This document shows, piece by piece, positions 23,973 through 37,003 of a stretch of 64,000 nt of DNA. A model generated the notes under the pieces. It was not told where the DNA came from. It saw only the letters and a program-made list of their open reading frames with translations, and made no database searches. Position 1 is the stretch's first letter. Each line of letters opens with the position of its first letter. The DNA is from Eremomyces bilateralis CBS 781.70 (Eukaryota > Ascomycota > Dothideomycetes > Eremomycetales > Eremomycetaceae), in the NCBI RefSeq assembly GCF_010015585.1, contig NW_022985074.1, positions 248,001 through 312,000 on the forward strand. The letters are read 5' to 3'. Both the position numbers and the translations under genes were made by a program.

Positions 23973-25022
23973 CTGGCTTCCTGCTACCACCGCGGTTCAA
24001 TAGGAGCGCCCGGTCCCCTCGCGTCTGGGACAACCGCAGTTTCGGCGGTCGGATGCGGAACCGGATCGAGGAGCTCAGGTGGAAGTTATTTCCTTGGCGT
24101 TGGGCGGGTTAACTATGATGATGTAGCGTACTAAAAATACCCCTTACTGCATTATTTGGTCGTTGACGCGGGTTTCTCTGCTCACTACTTACGACATAGA
24201 TGCCGGTACCTGGTACTCGGTCGCAATACAAGCCGTATTCTCACTCTTCCCGCGTTCTTAATGACAGTTCTGCTTTGTCGTCATCGACATGGTTACTATT
24301 CTTATTTTTACCTACCAGTTTCGGCAAATAGTAAATTGAATACTGACTGTGCCTCCTGTCCCGGAACTGTTTATCCTGTTGCTCTAGTTACCGGTCTAGT
24401 AGCGTAGCCCACTGCCCTCGAATTGCGGGGTACCAACAGATCCCGCATTCCGCTACCCCGCCTTCTTCCCTTTCACTGCTGACTGCTCCCTGTTCCATAC
24501 GGCCTGAATCCTGGTATGTCTCTTTCCTGCCTCCTCGATCTACTACATAGTACGTACATAAGTGGTGGCCTTGCAGTAGATATTACATATTAGCCCCTTC
24601 AGGTCTTATAACTTATATTAAGCCATATTACCACATCAGGGGCCACGCGGTCACCGCCGTATGCCATGGACAATGTATAGCGTCCCATCACGTCGGAACG
24701 GACCTCGTCTTGTCCGACTGGGGGATCCTAAGACTCCCAGATGTGGCGTCTTACCCAGCGGGGTGAATACCGAGCTATCTTCGGCTTCGTGACCTGACCA
24801 CCATTCTAGAACGCGGCCTTTCGGCCGGAGCTGTTCCGTAGGATTCAAAGGCGTCTGGTATATGACAGCCTCGAGTTCCTGCTTGCTTTTTCCAGTCCGT
24901 TCTAGTTCCCCCCTCTCGTTCTTTCGTCCCTTAAGATTCGAAATTCAGCGTGATTGATCGAGTATCTACTACCTTTCGGGTATATATATAGTCAAATCGG
25001 AACCACATAACTGGACGTCACC
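23973..25022. other. Intergenic region
   Basis: About 1.05 kb between sfh5 and the alcohol dehydrogenase, both plus strand. No supported gene. It contains an AT-rich patch at 24550-24640 and a TATATATA stretch at about 24983-24990 upstream of the dehydrogenase start. Confidence 0.5.
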
Positions 25023-26326
25023 ATGGCTACTGAGGCTGCCCCTGCCGCACCGGCTGCGGAACCGCAGTATGACATCCCCAAAGAATGCAAGGCCGCCGTC
25101 ATCCATGATATCGGTCCGAACTTCACGGTGAAGGTGGAGATGGTGCCAGTACCAGAGCCAGGTATGTCATAGAACTCCTACCTACCTCCACCCTCCTGGC
25201 AACCTGTTCAGGATTGCACATGGAGCAATCCATAGGAGTGGTATGAAACACCGAAGCTAACTCCCGGCGTAGGTCCCGGCCAACTCCTCCTCAAACTCAA
25301 CGCAACCGGTATCTGCTACTCCGACGTGCATTTCATGCTGAACGATCTGGGCGCCCCGCCCATGTCCTTCTTCGGCGTCAAGTCGCCAGGACACGAGGGT
25401 GCTGGCATCGTCGTCAAGGTGGGGGAGAACGTCAGCGGCTGGAAACTCGGAGAGCGCGCCGGCATCAAGCCGATGTGGGATACCTGCCAATCCTGTGAGC
25501 TCTGCTGGAACGACAAAGAGACAGTAAGTCCCTCCTAGTCCATAAACCCTACCCCTACCTGCTTCCCCCCCTACCCTCCCTACTAATTCTTCCCCAGTAC
25601 TGCGAGAAAGTCGTCCACACCGGCCTCATGGTCACCGGCTCCTACCAACAATACGTCCTCTCCCCCGCCCGCTACACCACCCGCATCCCCGACGGCATCC
25701 CCGACCACCTCGCCGCCCCCGTCATGTGCTCCGCCTCCACCATGTATCGCTCCCTCGCCGAATCCGGCCTCCGCCCCGGCGACTGGGCCGCCTTCCCCGG
25801 CGGCGGCGGCGGCGTCGGCATCCAGGGCGTTCAGCTCGCCAAGGCCATGGGTTTCCGCCCCATCGTTGTGGACACCGGCGATGCGAAGCAGACGATGGCG
25901 CTGGAGATGGGCGCGGAGGCGTTCGTGGATTTCAAAGCGACTGAGGACGTCGCAAAGGAGGTGGCAAGGATCGCGGATGGGAAGGGTGCGCATGGCGTGT
26001 TCGTGACGGCACCAAATGCGTACGCGAATGCGATTTCGCTAGTGGGCTCGCGGATCGGGGCGAAGGTTATGTGTATCGGGTTGCCGCCACAGGAGGCGAA
26101 CTGTATGTTGCAGATTCCGCCGGGGCAGTTGATCTCGAGGAACTTGACGGTGAAGGGGACGTTGGTGGCGGGGATGGGCGATACGGCGAAGGCGCTGGAA
26201 TTCGCGGCGAGGGGCGCGTTGAAGCAGATTTGTGAGGTGGTGCCGGTGGATCAGTTCCCGGAGGCGATTGCGAAGTTGATGAGAGGCGAGGTTGCGGGGA
26301 GGATGGTGATCGACTTCAATGCTTGA
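25023..26326 (+). CDS. Zinc-dependent alcohol dehydrogenase (medium-chain family)
   Basis: Exons 25023-25161, 25273-25523 and 25598-26326, 372 residues. Catalytic-zinc ligands are visible as TGICYSDVH (Cys), GHEGAG (His plus the conserved Glu) and the later Cys in PVMCSASTMYRSL. The structural-zinc lobe is CQSCELCWNDKETYC, with all four cysteines spaced as usual. The Rossmann nucleotide site is GGGGGVGIQGVQLAKAMG, and the VVDTGDAKQTMALEMGA loop that follows has an Asp at the end of beta-2, which favours NAD over NADP. It resembles cytosolic fungal ADHs that interconvert ethanol or other primary alcohols and aldehydes. The true substrate is not readable from sequence. Intron phases match, and the first intron (111 nt) is longer than most here. 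Confidence 0.92.
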
Positions 26327-27509
26327 GATGATATGCCGTGCCATAAGGCTGTGTTAGTAAATGCATATTTGGCTCTCTCTAGTTTCCATTGCTATTGTGC
26401 TCGGCACAATAGTCGGAACAATATTAGCATCCGTATCCATTGTCCAGCAATATTCGAAATCAGCGACCTGGTATGTCTCCATGGTCGATAGCATCACCAA
26501 CGACAACGGCCAATTCAATTAGATTAGAACCACTATGATACCACTATCGGAGAGGTCGACCTGTCAAGTTTGAATTGGAGGAAGCAAATCCAAAAATCTC
26601 GACCGCTTCACCCACATCGCCTTCTCACCAACTGACTGCTGACAAACGTCACCGCACCTGACTCAGGTACAATATTACTATAGAATCGTCTTCGTCATGA
26701 TTCTATTGAATTAACCACCACCACCAAATAAGAATCTCCAAACCTCTCAACTCTCGAGTCTCCATCCTCGAGGCACAGAGCAGATCCCTGTTCGACTTCC
26801 GTTCCTGAGGTTCCACTGCCGAGTATCAAATCGTTGGTTCACAACCAAACCGAAAGAAAGAAAAGCCGTCGACGGACCTTCCAAGTCGTGAGCATCACGC
26901 ATCCACGTCACACTGTCTCCAACATCCAGCGGGATTAAGCACTGATCGTCGCGGCAGTCCCACCAATCCATCCAGTCCTTTACACAATGTGGCTTTCCTC
27001 TTCTCGTTCGTAGGCTGTCAAGTGTGGTAACTGTGGCAGATATTTCCGCTTCCGTCTTCCCCTCCCACCCCTCCCACTACCCACCCGCTTTGCATCTTGT
27101 CCACCTACCTCTCTCACGCTAGTTGTCCGCAATGGGCAGGTGCCGTTGTCGAAAGCGATCTGCGCATTTGGAAACACGGAAGGTAAATTCGAGAGACGAC
27201 CCACTTCCCGTCTTTGAGTATATTCGCGAGAGATATAGCGGAGAATTATTGAAGAACTTGGAATCTGGCTATCCATTGGTTTTAGATGTCCGAGGGCATC
27301 GTGGTAACCACTCAGGCGAATTGCTATGACGGTTGTGGACGATCGTGCTGAATATATAAAGTAAATTAGGTAGCGGTGCCCTTGGTACTCGGATAGCTGG
27401 TCCTAACATCGTGAACTCAGCAGACGGGAAAGAGGACGCAGAGAAATTGATAATCGAAACAATTTCTTTCATCTCACTTCAGTCGAACATATATCCATTT
27501 GTCAAAGTC
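26327..27509. other. Intergenic region with one small unassigned ORF
   Basis: About 1.2 kb. An ATG-started frame at 27132-27329 would encode 65 residues (MGRCRCRKRSAH through YIRERYSGELLKN). It is not recognised and lies about 180 bp upstream of the phospholipase start, so it may be leader sequence. Nothing else was seen. Confidence 0.4.
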
Positions 27510-28007
27510 ATGATGATGTTCTTCGTCTCCCTCATTACCCTCATCTTGGCCGTATCAGCCATCTCTATCCTGTGCGTCTCACTCTGAACTGGCGCCTATA
27601 AAGCACCAACTAACCACTCCAGTGAACCCCGCCAATCGTGCTCAAAAGCCCTGGCCGACGAATACATCTTCACCCTCACCCTCTCCGCCTTCCTCCTCGT
27701 CCGCGCCTCCCAAACCCCCTCCTGCTTCGACTGGACCTCCAACAACTGCACCGTGGCCCCCGACAACCCGTTCGGCTACCCGTTCAAGCACGCCTGCCAG
27801 CGCCATGACTTCGGATACCGCAACTACAAGAAGCTCGACGTCTTCACGGAGCCGAATCGGCTGAGGCTCGATGACAAGTTCAAGGAGGATTTGTATGATA
27901 TTTGTGGGGACGACGCGGGTTGTACGGGGTTGGCGGACGTCTACTACGGGGCGGTTAGGGTGTGTGGGGATGGGAATTGCTTTGATATAGAAGATGAAGC
28001 GGTATAA
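27510..28007 (+). CDS. Secreted phospholipase A2 (fungal/prokaryotic group XIV type)
   Basis: Exons 27510-27571 and 27623-28007, 148 residues. The first about 21 residues (MMMFFVSLITLILAVSAISI) form a signal peptide, interrupted by a 51-nt intron. The mature part contains the calcium/catalytic region NPFGYPFKHACQRHDFGYRN, whose HACQRHD sequence holds the catalytic His-Asp pair, plus four to six cysteines for disulfides (SCFDW, NNCTV, ICGDDAGC, VCGDGNC). The enzyme should be secreted and hydrolyse the sn-2 ester of phospholipids. Family length is about 120-200 residues, so this looks complete. The Met triplet at the start leaves an ambiguity of one or two codons. Confidence 0.88.
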
Positions 28008-30754
28008 TGAGGCTGCTGCGATTTCATTATCAACCAGAGGATTCATTTTGAAAGATGACGAGCACTACTGTATTAACCAGTCTGCTGAATCTTTTGACTC
28101 CGATGTTTGGCAGATCCCCAAATACTAGGAAGCACGGTCAGTAATCGAAAAGGGGGAGGGGCACGAGAGGCCTATCCACGCACTTAAAGTTGCCTATATT
28201 ATTCAACAGTGTTCCCTAATCTGTGGATCAATGTTGATATTGCCTGCTGAATTGCAAGGGATACTGTCTTGATCCTTGAGTGCCTTGCTGCTTGCCATCA
28301 AGCCAATCACTCACATTATGCCTCGCCGCCTTTGGATATACAGATTATAGGGGCCTCTTGCTAGTCAAATCAGTCGGTAGTTCAAGGGAATCTATATAGT
28401 TCGTATGCTATAGGTCCTCTAGACCACCGCAACTGCCCGGTACAATAATAAGGGATTTTGTCAACAGCACAAATGGGTTTGCCGCCCTTTCGGATCCTAC
28501 TGGTAAAAGGGGAATTGAGGGATTCCGGAATACTTTACCCTCAAGTGTCATCAATATTTTTGATTGATCGTATTGTATGCCGTCTGGTGATGGCTCTGGG
28601 CGGCGGAAGCTCGACATACTGGCACGGGAATAATACAAATGCCACGTTCAATTTTCATAGTTCTTTAGACTACATAACTAATGAGTGTTGATATTCATAA
28701 TTCTATAGGGCAGGCGTCGACAACTGACCGTAGCAAGGTGGATATGCTCTTCACAGTGATAGATAGATTGCCAGTCGAATGGCCAATTGTTGTGGTACAG
28801 GTATGGTAAGCGGGTAGTACTACAGTCGCTAATTGCCCGTTCCAGCAGCAACCTGCTCAGATGTTGTCTCATTTCCTGCCACCATGGACTGTTTCGCCCT
28901 CTCTCTGCGGAGTTTTGCTGAACTTGGCTAGTTCCTTGCGGAACAAGCGAGCAAACTCTGTTCTATTGGACATCTGGGCCTCCTCCATCTGGAATTTCAC
29001 CATGATGTTCTCGCCGGGAAGTTACCTATCTTTTGAATCGATGACAAAGGCCAGTGTTCCTCCAGAATGGCCTGTCAGTTCCTCCCGCCATACAGCGTTG
29101 GCGAGCATGATGTAACTCTGTATTCCGAGATGATGGGCATGCTCCACCTCCGAAAACTAGCTCTATTTGCGCCAATTTGTGGACAGCCATAGCGCCGTAT
29201 ACGGACCAACTGTTCTGGCGATACTGATTACCTTCTTAATCCACAATTCTTTGCCAGAGCGTTGTCGGTCGCAGCGGTTGTGTGCATCAACTCGTGGAGG
29301 AACGCTTGGCCCGTGGTTTGGATCTATTCTATATTGGTTGCCAATTCCTATTTGCCTTAAGATGAACTTTCTCCGTCTCATAGGCTGTATAAGAGTTACC
29401 ACAGTGAAAAGGGGCGGGCACAAGGTAATGTAAGGATTCTATTTGCATTGCCATTAAGGACTTGGTGTAATGGCCGGCAGGGCTTAGGCAGATTCGATGT
29501 TGAGTTTGATTCATTGTCCCTGAAGCTGAATATTTTGTGTTCTTAGCTCGAGCGTATCAGTCTCGGCTTCCGATCCACGCTTGGAATTTCCGGAAAAGCG
29601 GTTCCTAGAGTCCTGCACATCAGCGGTGATGCTATTCATTGTGACAGTGGCCCATGCCAATGGAAGTGTTGATAGTATCCTCACCTGCTAGAGTCGAGGA
29701 CATCTAGTTCCGCGTAGGATATGCTAGCTTGAGGTCAGGAGGTCTATAGTCTGACTTACAGAGAGTTGATGGAGAGGTCCTAACCTTAGGGCTTTCTAGA
29801 CCACTTCTGCAAAACCAGCAGGCCCATTTAACTGCTTGACCTCTCTGGAATCTGTCGCAAATTATAGGAAATTGACTGAACTCATAGCACTGAAACAATC
29901 TAGAAAGGTCCCAGGTTCAGCCCATCTCTGGGTTTAGATTCGATTTCTGGTAGTCGAAGAGACTGGAGTGACGGATATTGATCTAGGTAGTGTAAAAGGA
30001 TATACTAAAGGAACTATGTTCAGGAAGATACTGGGCAACCAGAGATGGACAATATATATTAAGGGATACTGAGAACCAGTTTTCATATATAGAGATTGCT
30101 GAATGTAAGCTATATACCTAGGGGTAGTTAGATCAATATATGAAAGGAATTGAGTTGATGGTGACTCAGTACTTTTGCCTAAATTGGAAACCAGGTGAAT
30201 TTAGGAAAACAATGCCATTAAGGTAGTATTCGCTATATGACTCATTTATGTCAGCCATGATAGGAAGAACACATCACTTTGTCGATGTTTGTTGCCACTG
30301 ACGTTCCTCAACAAGGATTTCCAGCTAAAGGAAGGAGATTGCTTCAAGAAGCTTGCGCTATCTAGGATCTGCCCGGTCCACTAGCACCAACTACATGTAG
30401 AATAATGAAAAAGTGAAGGCGGTTCACAAATGCTGCTATCTGAGGGACAAATATTTACTTAACATCTTAACCTGTCACTTCAGTGCCAGTGCTATAGTAT
30501 CCACTCAACAGATCTCTCCGTTCATGCTGCACACATCTCCCTGCTAACTGAACTTGCTTCTCTCTTTATCCTACACGACGTTGAGATCACCTTGTTGACA
30601 GTTGGCCTTCTTGTGGCGTTCCCTCTCGCTAGTTATAGACTGGTAGATATCCCTTTCGGTGTTGGGTACAGTTTGTCACTAGATTATGGGTTCGTTCCAG
30701 CATTATTCATGTTCGAGATCAACCATCTAACTGCGTTTGATATAGCACCACCAG
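28008..30754. other. AT-rich gene-poor region
   Basis: 2.7 kb with no intact gene. Frames are short and interrupted. One degraded stretch on the minus strand is listed separately (28870-29170). The part from 29900 to 30500 is notably AT-rich and full of stops on both strands. Confidence 0.5.
28870..29170 (-). pseudogene. Remnant of an unrecognised coding sequence
   Basis: The minus strand reads as a protein-like segment (HHLGIQSYIMLANAVWREE, then LTGHSGGTLAFVIDSKD, an in-frame stop, and LPGENIMVKFQMEEAQMS through FARLFRKELAKF). Composition and continuity on both sides of the stop look like a once-functional exon. No family was recognised. Upstream minus-strand sequence to about 29514 is also protein-like but interrupted. 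Confidence 0.4.
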
Positions 30755-31705
30755 CATTTACTTCCCCAATGGCACCACCGTTGATGTCGCCAAGATTGAG
30801 GGTAGTTGGGCATATAAGCTGACAATGTGAGCGGCGGAAGGCGACCCTGAACATTTCCGAGATCCAGTCATGATTCCGGATTTTACGAAGTCCGTTCAGA
30901 ATCCTCTTGCTCCGCAGCTGCTTCGTGGCTTTCCACCCTCATGGGCAAGGAAAGGTAGTGAAGACATGAAGACCGAATCCATCTCTCGGATGTTGAAGAC
31001 ATTACACACTGCCACGGAAACCTTTCTCTACCAGACTGTCACGATCGGATACAGAAGCCTACCGTTCAGAGTCACCGATGAAATCCGGAATATCATGCAA
31101 AACGCAACTACATCTATCCCACTTGAGAATGAAAATAAACGATTCTCAGGCGCCGAACCATGGGACATACGAAATTGGCGAATTCTACAACTATGAAGAG
31201 TTTCCCCAGAACCGGGAACCTGATGACCTCTACCCTCCTGAACAGCTCATCCTTTCAGTCGACTATTCGCGAACAGCGTTGAATGCGTCCCTTAATACCG
31301 AGCAGTACTGTGTCATTGAATCTCACCATGTCCTACACGAAACACATCTCGGTGTCGACGGCCTTCGTGATGGATTAGAAGCTACTCGAACCGACCTGAC
31401 TTTGCACTGCGACAATTTGCTAGGATTCCTTTCATATCGAACGCCTAAATTATTTACAGTCGTAAATTTGAGCAGATTTCCATGCTGATACGGTCGGGTG
31501 AATCAGCCGATGATGAGATGCTCATACTGCTCTCAGAAACATCCTAGGCGAGGAATATGAGAAGATGATTCTAGCCATGAGTAGAAAGATTTCGCGCACA
31601 ATCGATCCTACCTTCGCTGCTGCAAGGCATATATGACACGTATCTGCTGGTTCCGTAGGCATAATCGAGCGAATTAGGCTTGCCAAATTTTTAGGAAACA
31701 ATTGA
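30755..31705 (+). pseudogene. Degraded gene of unknown family
   Basis: Several protein-like segments follow each other on the plus strand in changing frames: NGTTVDVAKIEGSWAY, NPLAPQLLRGFPPSWARKGS with RMLKTLHTATETF, LYPPEQLILSVDYSRTALNA with HHVLHETHLGVDGL, and finally NILGEEYEKMILAMSRKI to FAAARHI and HVSAGSVGIIERIRLAKFLG. Together they look like one gene of roughly 300 codons that has taken several disruptions. The family was not recognised. It lies in the same AT-rich, decaying region as the remnant near 29 kb. Confidence 0.5.
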
Positions 31706-32083
31706 CGGTTGACGCCTTGATTACCATGATATATGGTAGCTAACTGTTGCAGTGCCGGATGAGTAGAGAACCAAGATAGATACGCAGATATAGCGTGGGT
31801 ATCAAACAGCCCAAATTTCAACAAAAAGTAGTAGAGACTCCCCCTGGCCGTCTAACAATCATCAGAAGACATTGCCATGGGTATGACAAATTGAACCTTT
31901 TCCGCATCAACCGGATTTTATCCTTCCAGGCATATCGCCGATTCCCAAACTGAACTCATTTCAGTGATCCTGTGTCGACATCGCTTTGCTCTCCGAAAGA
32001 AGCCCGTAAATGATGGCGCCTGCGCTGAAATCCGATGCTTAAATTCCTTTTGATAGCTCGCCGATAGAACCGCCATCCCTCTC
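31706..32083. other. Short intergenic region
   Basis: About 380 bp between the degraded gene and the 3' end of the NDT80-family gene. Minus-strand open reading here overlaps the pseudogene and is taken as its shadow. Confidence 0.45.
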
Positions 32084-33945
32084 TCAGCTCGCCACATCTT
32101 CCGAAAAATACCTCTTACTTCTCACGCTCCTCCCCACCGTCTTCATCTCGGGCGGTAAGTTCGTGTGATGCACCACATGCGGCCGGTACACCGCGTCCAC
32201 CGGCGGCATCCAATCGTCCAGGCCCAGCGGGAAATACTCGTACAGCAGATCGGCCGACTCGTCCGGCGATGACAGGTGATTCAACGAAAATGACGGGGCG
32301 CGGGCGAGTTTCGGTGGCTTCTGCCCCGATGTGGTGTGGATGTTGGCTTGCATCTGCGCTTGGCTGTGATGTTGGGAATGTAATTGCTGTTTGAGAACTC
32401 CTGAGGATAGGTTTAGTGGGGACTTGATGGAAGTGCTCCGTCCGTCGGTCGCTCCGTCGGCTTCGTCGTCGAGGCTGAGTTTGATCGGAGTATTTAGGTG
32501 TGACATGCCGCGGGGTAGGTTGTAGCGTAGAAGGTCGGGGGATGAGCGTGCGTAGACTGCTTCGGCGTTGTGGTGACAGAAGGCAGGGACGTCAGGAGGG
32601 AGGGCAGTCATGGCGCCACCGCTGGAGGCCAGCATGGTCTTCCATTCGAAAAATTCCGGTGTGATTTGGAGATTGGGGGTACCGTTTGGGTCGTACTGGA
32701 AAGGGAGACTAGGATTTTGATTTTGTGGAAGGGAGAGGTGATTGGGAGGACGAGTGTGGGTCGGTTGATGTTGTTGGGTACTGGTTATACTGCCAGTAGA
32801 TTCAACAGTATCGGCGTGAGAAGGTTGTTGGTGATGACTGCTCGACGCAGCGCCTGCCTGGCTGTGAGCTTTCCGAGCAGCGCTGGCGGCAGCAGAGGTA
32901 CCGATGGGGAAGTCTTTGCGCGATTGAAAGTTTCGCGGTGAGCGGCCGCGGACGATGATGGCGCCAGACCGGACTTCGCAGAGACTGATGCGAGCGCCGG
33001 TGGATAATGTTGCGATGACCTTCAGGTGCACAACAAAGTGTTGCTGAAGTTCTTTCCGTCGACCGTTGTTGGCTGTCGCGATGCGGAATTGGAGACGTTT
33101 CCAGGCGATAGGGAAGGAGACAAAGTCCGCGTCGATTTCTTGGCCTGCCATGAGGTCTAATGGTATTGATTGAGGCTCTTTCTCGGTCTTATCTTCAACA
33201 ACTGAAGGATTGGCGGATGCCGGCGTCTTCCATGGGACGGATATGATCTTGACTGGGTTCCCTTCCACCGACTCGGTTGCGGAAACGGACAACTCCTGCC
33301 CTATAATCTGCACTCGCTCACCCTGCTCCGTGACCGCGTACCGTAGACCCCTCGGAAGCGTAATGCTGCCGGTGATTTGAAATAAATTCCGCCGATAGCA
33401 GGTCAGCTCGGTAGGCTGTGGACCTGCTTCCCCAGGCTGCGCCCACGGAGACTCGGCTAGGAAGAACATTCCATGCAACTGCGCGGACATGTTCATTGTC
33501 ATGCCTCGACACGTATAGTCGAGGACACCGCAGTTGTACGTTGGTAACGAGAAACTTAATAATTTGTGTCCTTGCTCTATGGACGGACTTTCCGGACCGT
33601 TCGCTTGATCTGCTTGAACAGGTGGTTCATACCCACTCATCGCATCCGAGAAAGGATCATCGAACCCGTTTGGAAAGCGTTTGAGCGCGGCATGGCTGCC
33701 CATACTTTGACTGAAGACGCCTTCGTCGCTCCTGTGCGACGGTTAGTCCATGAACGTCCATGAGGCCTTGAACATTGAATGAGCAGATGGACTTGCCCTG
33801 CGAAAGTATCGGCGTCATAGTTCGAATGGTGATCATATTGTTCTAACGGTAATAAAGGAACATGAAGAGGATCGACCGGATTTACATTCGGCATGCTCAT
33901 CGGAGCTGCCAGGTAGGACATCGTGACGGTATCAAAACCGTCCAT
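32084..33945 (-). CDS. ron1: NDT80/PhoG-family transcription factor, RON1-like regulator of GlcNAc catabolism
   Basis: Minus-strand exons 33945-33797 and 33731-32084, 598 residues. The intron has a GC donor (GCAAGT) and CAG acceptor. The p53-like NDT80 DNA-binding fold spans about residues 85-300 and shows ELTCYRRNLFQITGSITLP, SATESVEGNPVKIISVPWK, WKRLQFRIATANNGRRKELQ and GAIIVRGRSPRNFQSRKD. It is not of the XprG/VIB-1 type, whose DNA-binding region reads differently. The N-terminal part (TYNCGVLDYTCRG, MSAQLHGMFFLAESPW) and the His/Gln/Ser-rich C-terminal half fit the RON1/NdtA branch. In Trichoderma reesei the NDT80-like factor RON1 controls a GlcNAc catabolic cluster that also contains a GH3 gene and dac1. 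Those two genes lie just downstream here, which is the main reason for the symbol. A. nidulans literature may use ndtA or ronA. Confidence 0.82.
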
Positions 33946-36900
33946 GCTGGCAGATTTGGTACCTCTACCGGCAAGAGCAGTAGATGAGATAGAAATCGGA
34001 TCGATCGCATGCGACTTGGCTCGAAGAGTAAATCGAGTAACTCGTGAATACGAAAGAGCTTCTATCTTTAGGGATCAATAGTGAGCTTGGGGAATGATCA
34101 GGACGTGTTCGAGTGCGAGAAAGGCGGGGTGGTTCTTGAAGGGGACGAAGTACTGTTGCGGGATGTGCATGCAGTGGCGCGAGGAGTTGTTCGATCAGAC
34201 TTCCAGAAGAGGCCCCATGAATTTGGTCTCATGCTCCGAAGCCGTGCTAGCTGGAGCTTGTCTTGATGCGCAATGCCGTAAGGTGGAAAATTTCCCCCAG
34301 TGACCCTGGTTCCTATTTTCTCCTTCCAGGGAAGAGACTATCGGATGGCGGATGGATGTGGTGATGATGAGAAATCGGTCCACGCTCGCATGCAATCCGC
34401 AGTCAAGGACTTCCTAATATTGCCGGAAGATGAAGGTAATTCAGCACAAGCAGCTGGTCTCGCGTTTGGCTGGTCCCTCTGTCTTGGCCTGGCGTGGAGG
34501 CGATATATAATACGGGTCGAAAGGGGGCATCCGAGTATCAATCGAAGCTGCGAAATATTCAAATCACGCTGAAAGGTGCAGCGGGGGCGTCGGTTCCGCT
34601 GAGGCTAAAGGTTGAAGTTGAGGAGCACAGGGCAGGGCATGCGACTAATAATGGAAATATCGGGGCAGGCTAACGACCAACGCCTGCAAATGGCCCACTG
34701 GGGTAGTCCTTAACCCCGACGTGTTGCACAAACGAGGCGAACAGGAACAAGCAGCACAATTCCAGAAAACCAGCGGGACGAGGCCAACCCTTTGGTGCGT
34801 CACGCAGGTAGGTCGTGTAACTCAGAACGAGGACCAGTTCGGGTCACATATGGATAGGCGAAGATTGGGCAAATCAATCCCTGGCTAAGCCTGATTCTGT
34901 GCTGAGCTTCGGCAAAGCCGCTGATGATAGCATGACGGTTGCGGCCAGGGGAGGATGGGAGGGATGGAGGGTGAGATCAGGGAGGACGTGGCGACGTGGT
35001 CCGCGTTCATACCGGGAGTTGAAACTTGTGGCTAGACGAGGATTGTGGTGGATTATGAATGCGCTGGCCGATTCAGAGTGACCAGACTTCGAACATACAA
35101 TGAAAATATCGTGAAATAGGGTACGACTTGGTGTTGTCCGGTGTTGCGTTCATATCCAGTATAGGCATAGAATAATCGGTACAGTAGTACGGAATACGGA
35201 TAAATTGATACGCTGGATGTAGATAATTCTGCCCTCCCCACAGCAGGATAATCGTTCTTAGCGGATCGATTGGAATCATAACAGAAGACGCGAAATGGCG
35301 GCAACCCGTCACTACTAACGCTTTGTAGTTAAATCCGTTAGTAAGCCCTGCTATGCCCACCAACTTCAATCTGCCCCAAGTGCCGTCATCCGGTCTGGTC
35401 TTGAAATGGGACCCCGACCATGGGAGGGCTCCGCGGGGTAAAGGGTCAGGCACCAGGGATCTACCTATCATCTAACCGTCTTAGAGATCTCTCCATAAAT
35501 AAGAGGGATATTAAAAACTCCAGACAGTCGACAGAGGCAGAGCATGGAGCAAGAAGATAGGCACCTTGCGAAGATACCTTGCGTACGTATCTGTTGGGTG
35601 TTGACAGAGCAATTCCTCCATGATGCCTCCCCAATCTCCTGAACCCTGATGCAAGACACGTATGCGCGAATCTGAAAACGGAAGGTTTCTGGATCATGTA
35701 TGGAAGCTCAAAAGACGCCGCTTCAAAGCGCATATAGCGGTCCTCGCGGCTGTAGTCGGAGTTGCCCGCATCAACTGCAGCCTGTCCATTCGTCCAGCCA
35801 AGTGAGATCCATCACCAACCCTCGAGATCCTTGGAGAATATCTGCATGCGACAGCAAATGACCGCATATACATATCTGTATCTTTGCACGTGAACAGCAG
35901 CAGTCGTTCCCCCCAACCCTCGCTAAAGGCCGCGAAGTTGAGTCGAAAAGATGAGGTATCGCATGGAACTTGCGGTAAACAGGCAGCTCGGTAGATAAGG
36001 ATCTGTGTAGCGAACCGACGATGCCCAGAAATAGGGAATTGACAGTGGTGACGACAAAGTCCCGCATCGAAGATCGCATTCTTGGCTGCATCTCGTCCCC
36101 ACGGCGCGAACTGCAACGGGCAGCTCGAAAGCCACCCCTAGTGACCGCCAAAGTATCGAACATTCTGTTGTAACAAGCGTGTCCAATGAGCAATCCTCTC
36201 CGGATTTCGAGGCTCAGGCAGCATGGGTCCGTGGTCCAATAAATATGAGTGATACCAAAAATACTCGGTTCAATCAAATCGCCGCTACGGTCGGCTTTCT
36301 CATTCTCGTCGAGATGCGAGGCCATCATGTGGTCAATGTGCAGAGAGCTCCGAAGCCCCAAAGCTTCAATTCCCGACACGCTCGGCTGGGTGGTTGGCTG
36401 TACGCTTCACCGCTTTAGAACCATGCATTTGAGGATAGTCGGAAACTGAAGTATTGGCCGGGTATCGGGTGAAGGCAAAAAGAGGAGAGTGCTTTTATTC
36501 CAATAGCGGACGTGGTTGCTTAGATACGAGGACTGAAACAGCACTTCAGATTCATTGAGCGTTTGCGTAGTTCCATTGGTAGACTACAATGTCCGCACGA
36601 CCCACCAGAAGGTTCATGAGTTTGATAAAACATTAAAAAAAAATAACTGCGACCAATACTCCGTGTGGCACGAGGTATACCAGGTGGAGGAATTCCCCCA
36701 TTCTCCCCAACGCCGTTGACGTAATAATGATACCTCTGTCTGACCAAAAGCTTACGAAGCAATGGTAAGGGATATGAGACAAGACGAGGACGATAGTCTA
36801 TCCCCATGGCTTGTTGACTGCCGTCCAAGTCCCGAAATTCGTCCTTGGCATCTGACAGGCAGGTTTGTCCGCAAAGCACGGATATTGGATGACCGAAAGG

Positions 36901-37003
36901 GGGGAAAGCAGAAGAGATGCTCCATAGTTCGACGCCCAACCGAAGAATCGCTCACCCGGAATGGCTCGTTAAGGCTTGTAAATGAAGGAGTATGGCACAG
37001 CCA
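33946..37003. other. Large intergenic region upstream of the RON1-like gene
   Basis: 3.06 kb between the 5' end of the NDT80-family gene and the 3' end of the GH3-GNAT gene. Open frames up to about 200 codons on the minus strand (35771-36379) have mixed, Cys/Arg-rich composition and no recognisable domain. A CACAAA hexamer at 34727-34732 matches the core of the NDT80 middle-sporulation element, but a single hexamer is weak evidence. Confidence 0.45.

Noticed and set aside
29900-30500. Possible retroelement remnant in AT-rich DNA
   Set aside because: No terminal repeats, target-site duplication or polymerase-type motif could be seen.
35771-36379. 202-codon minus-strand frame upstream of the RON1-like gene
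   Set aside because: No domain is recognisable, composition is mixed and Cys/Arg-rich, and there is no splice or conservation evidence.
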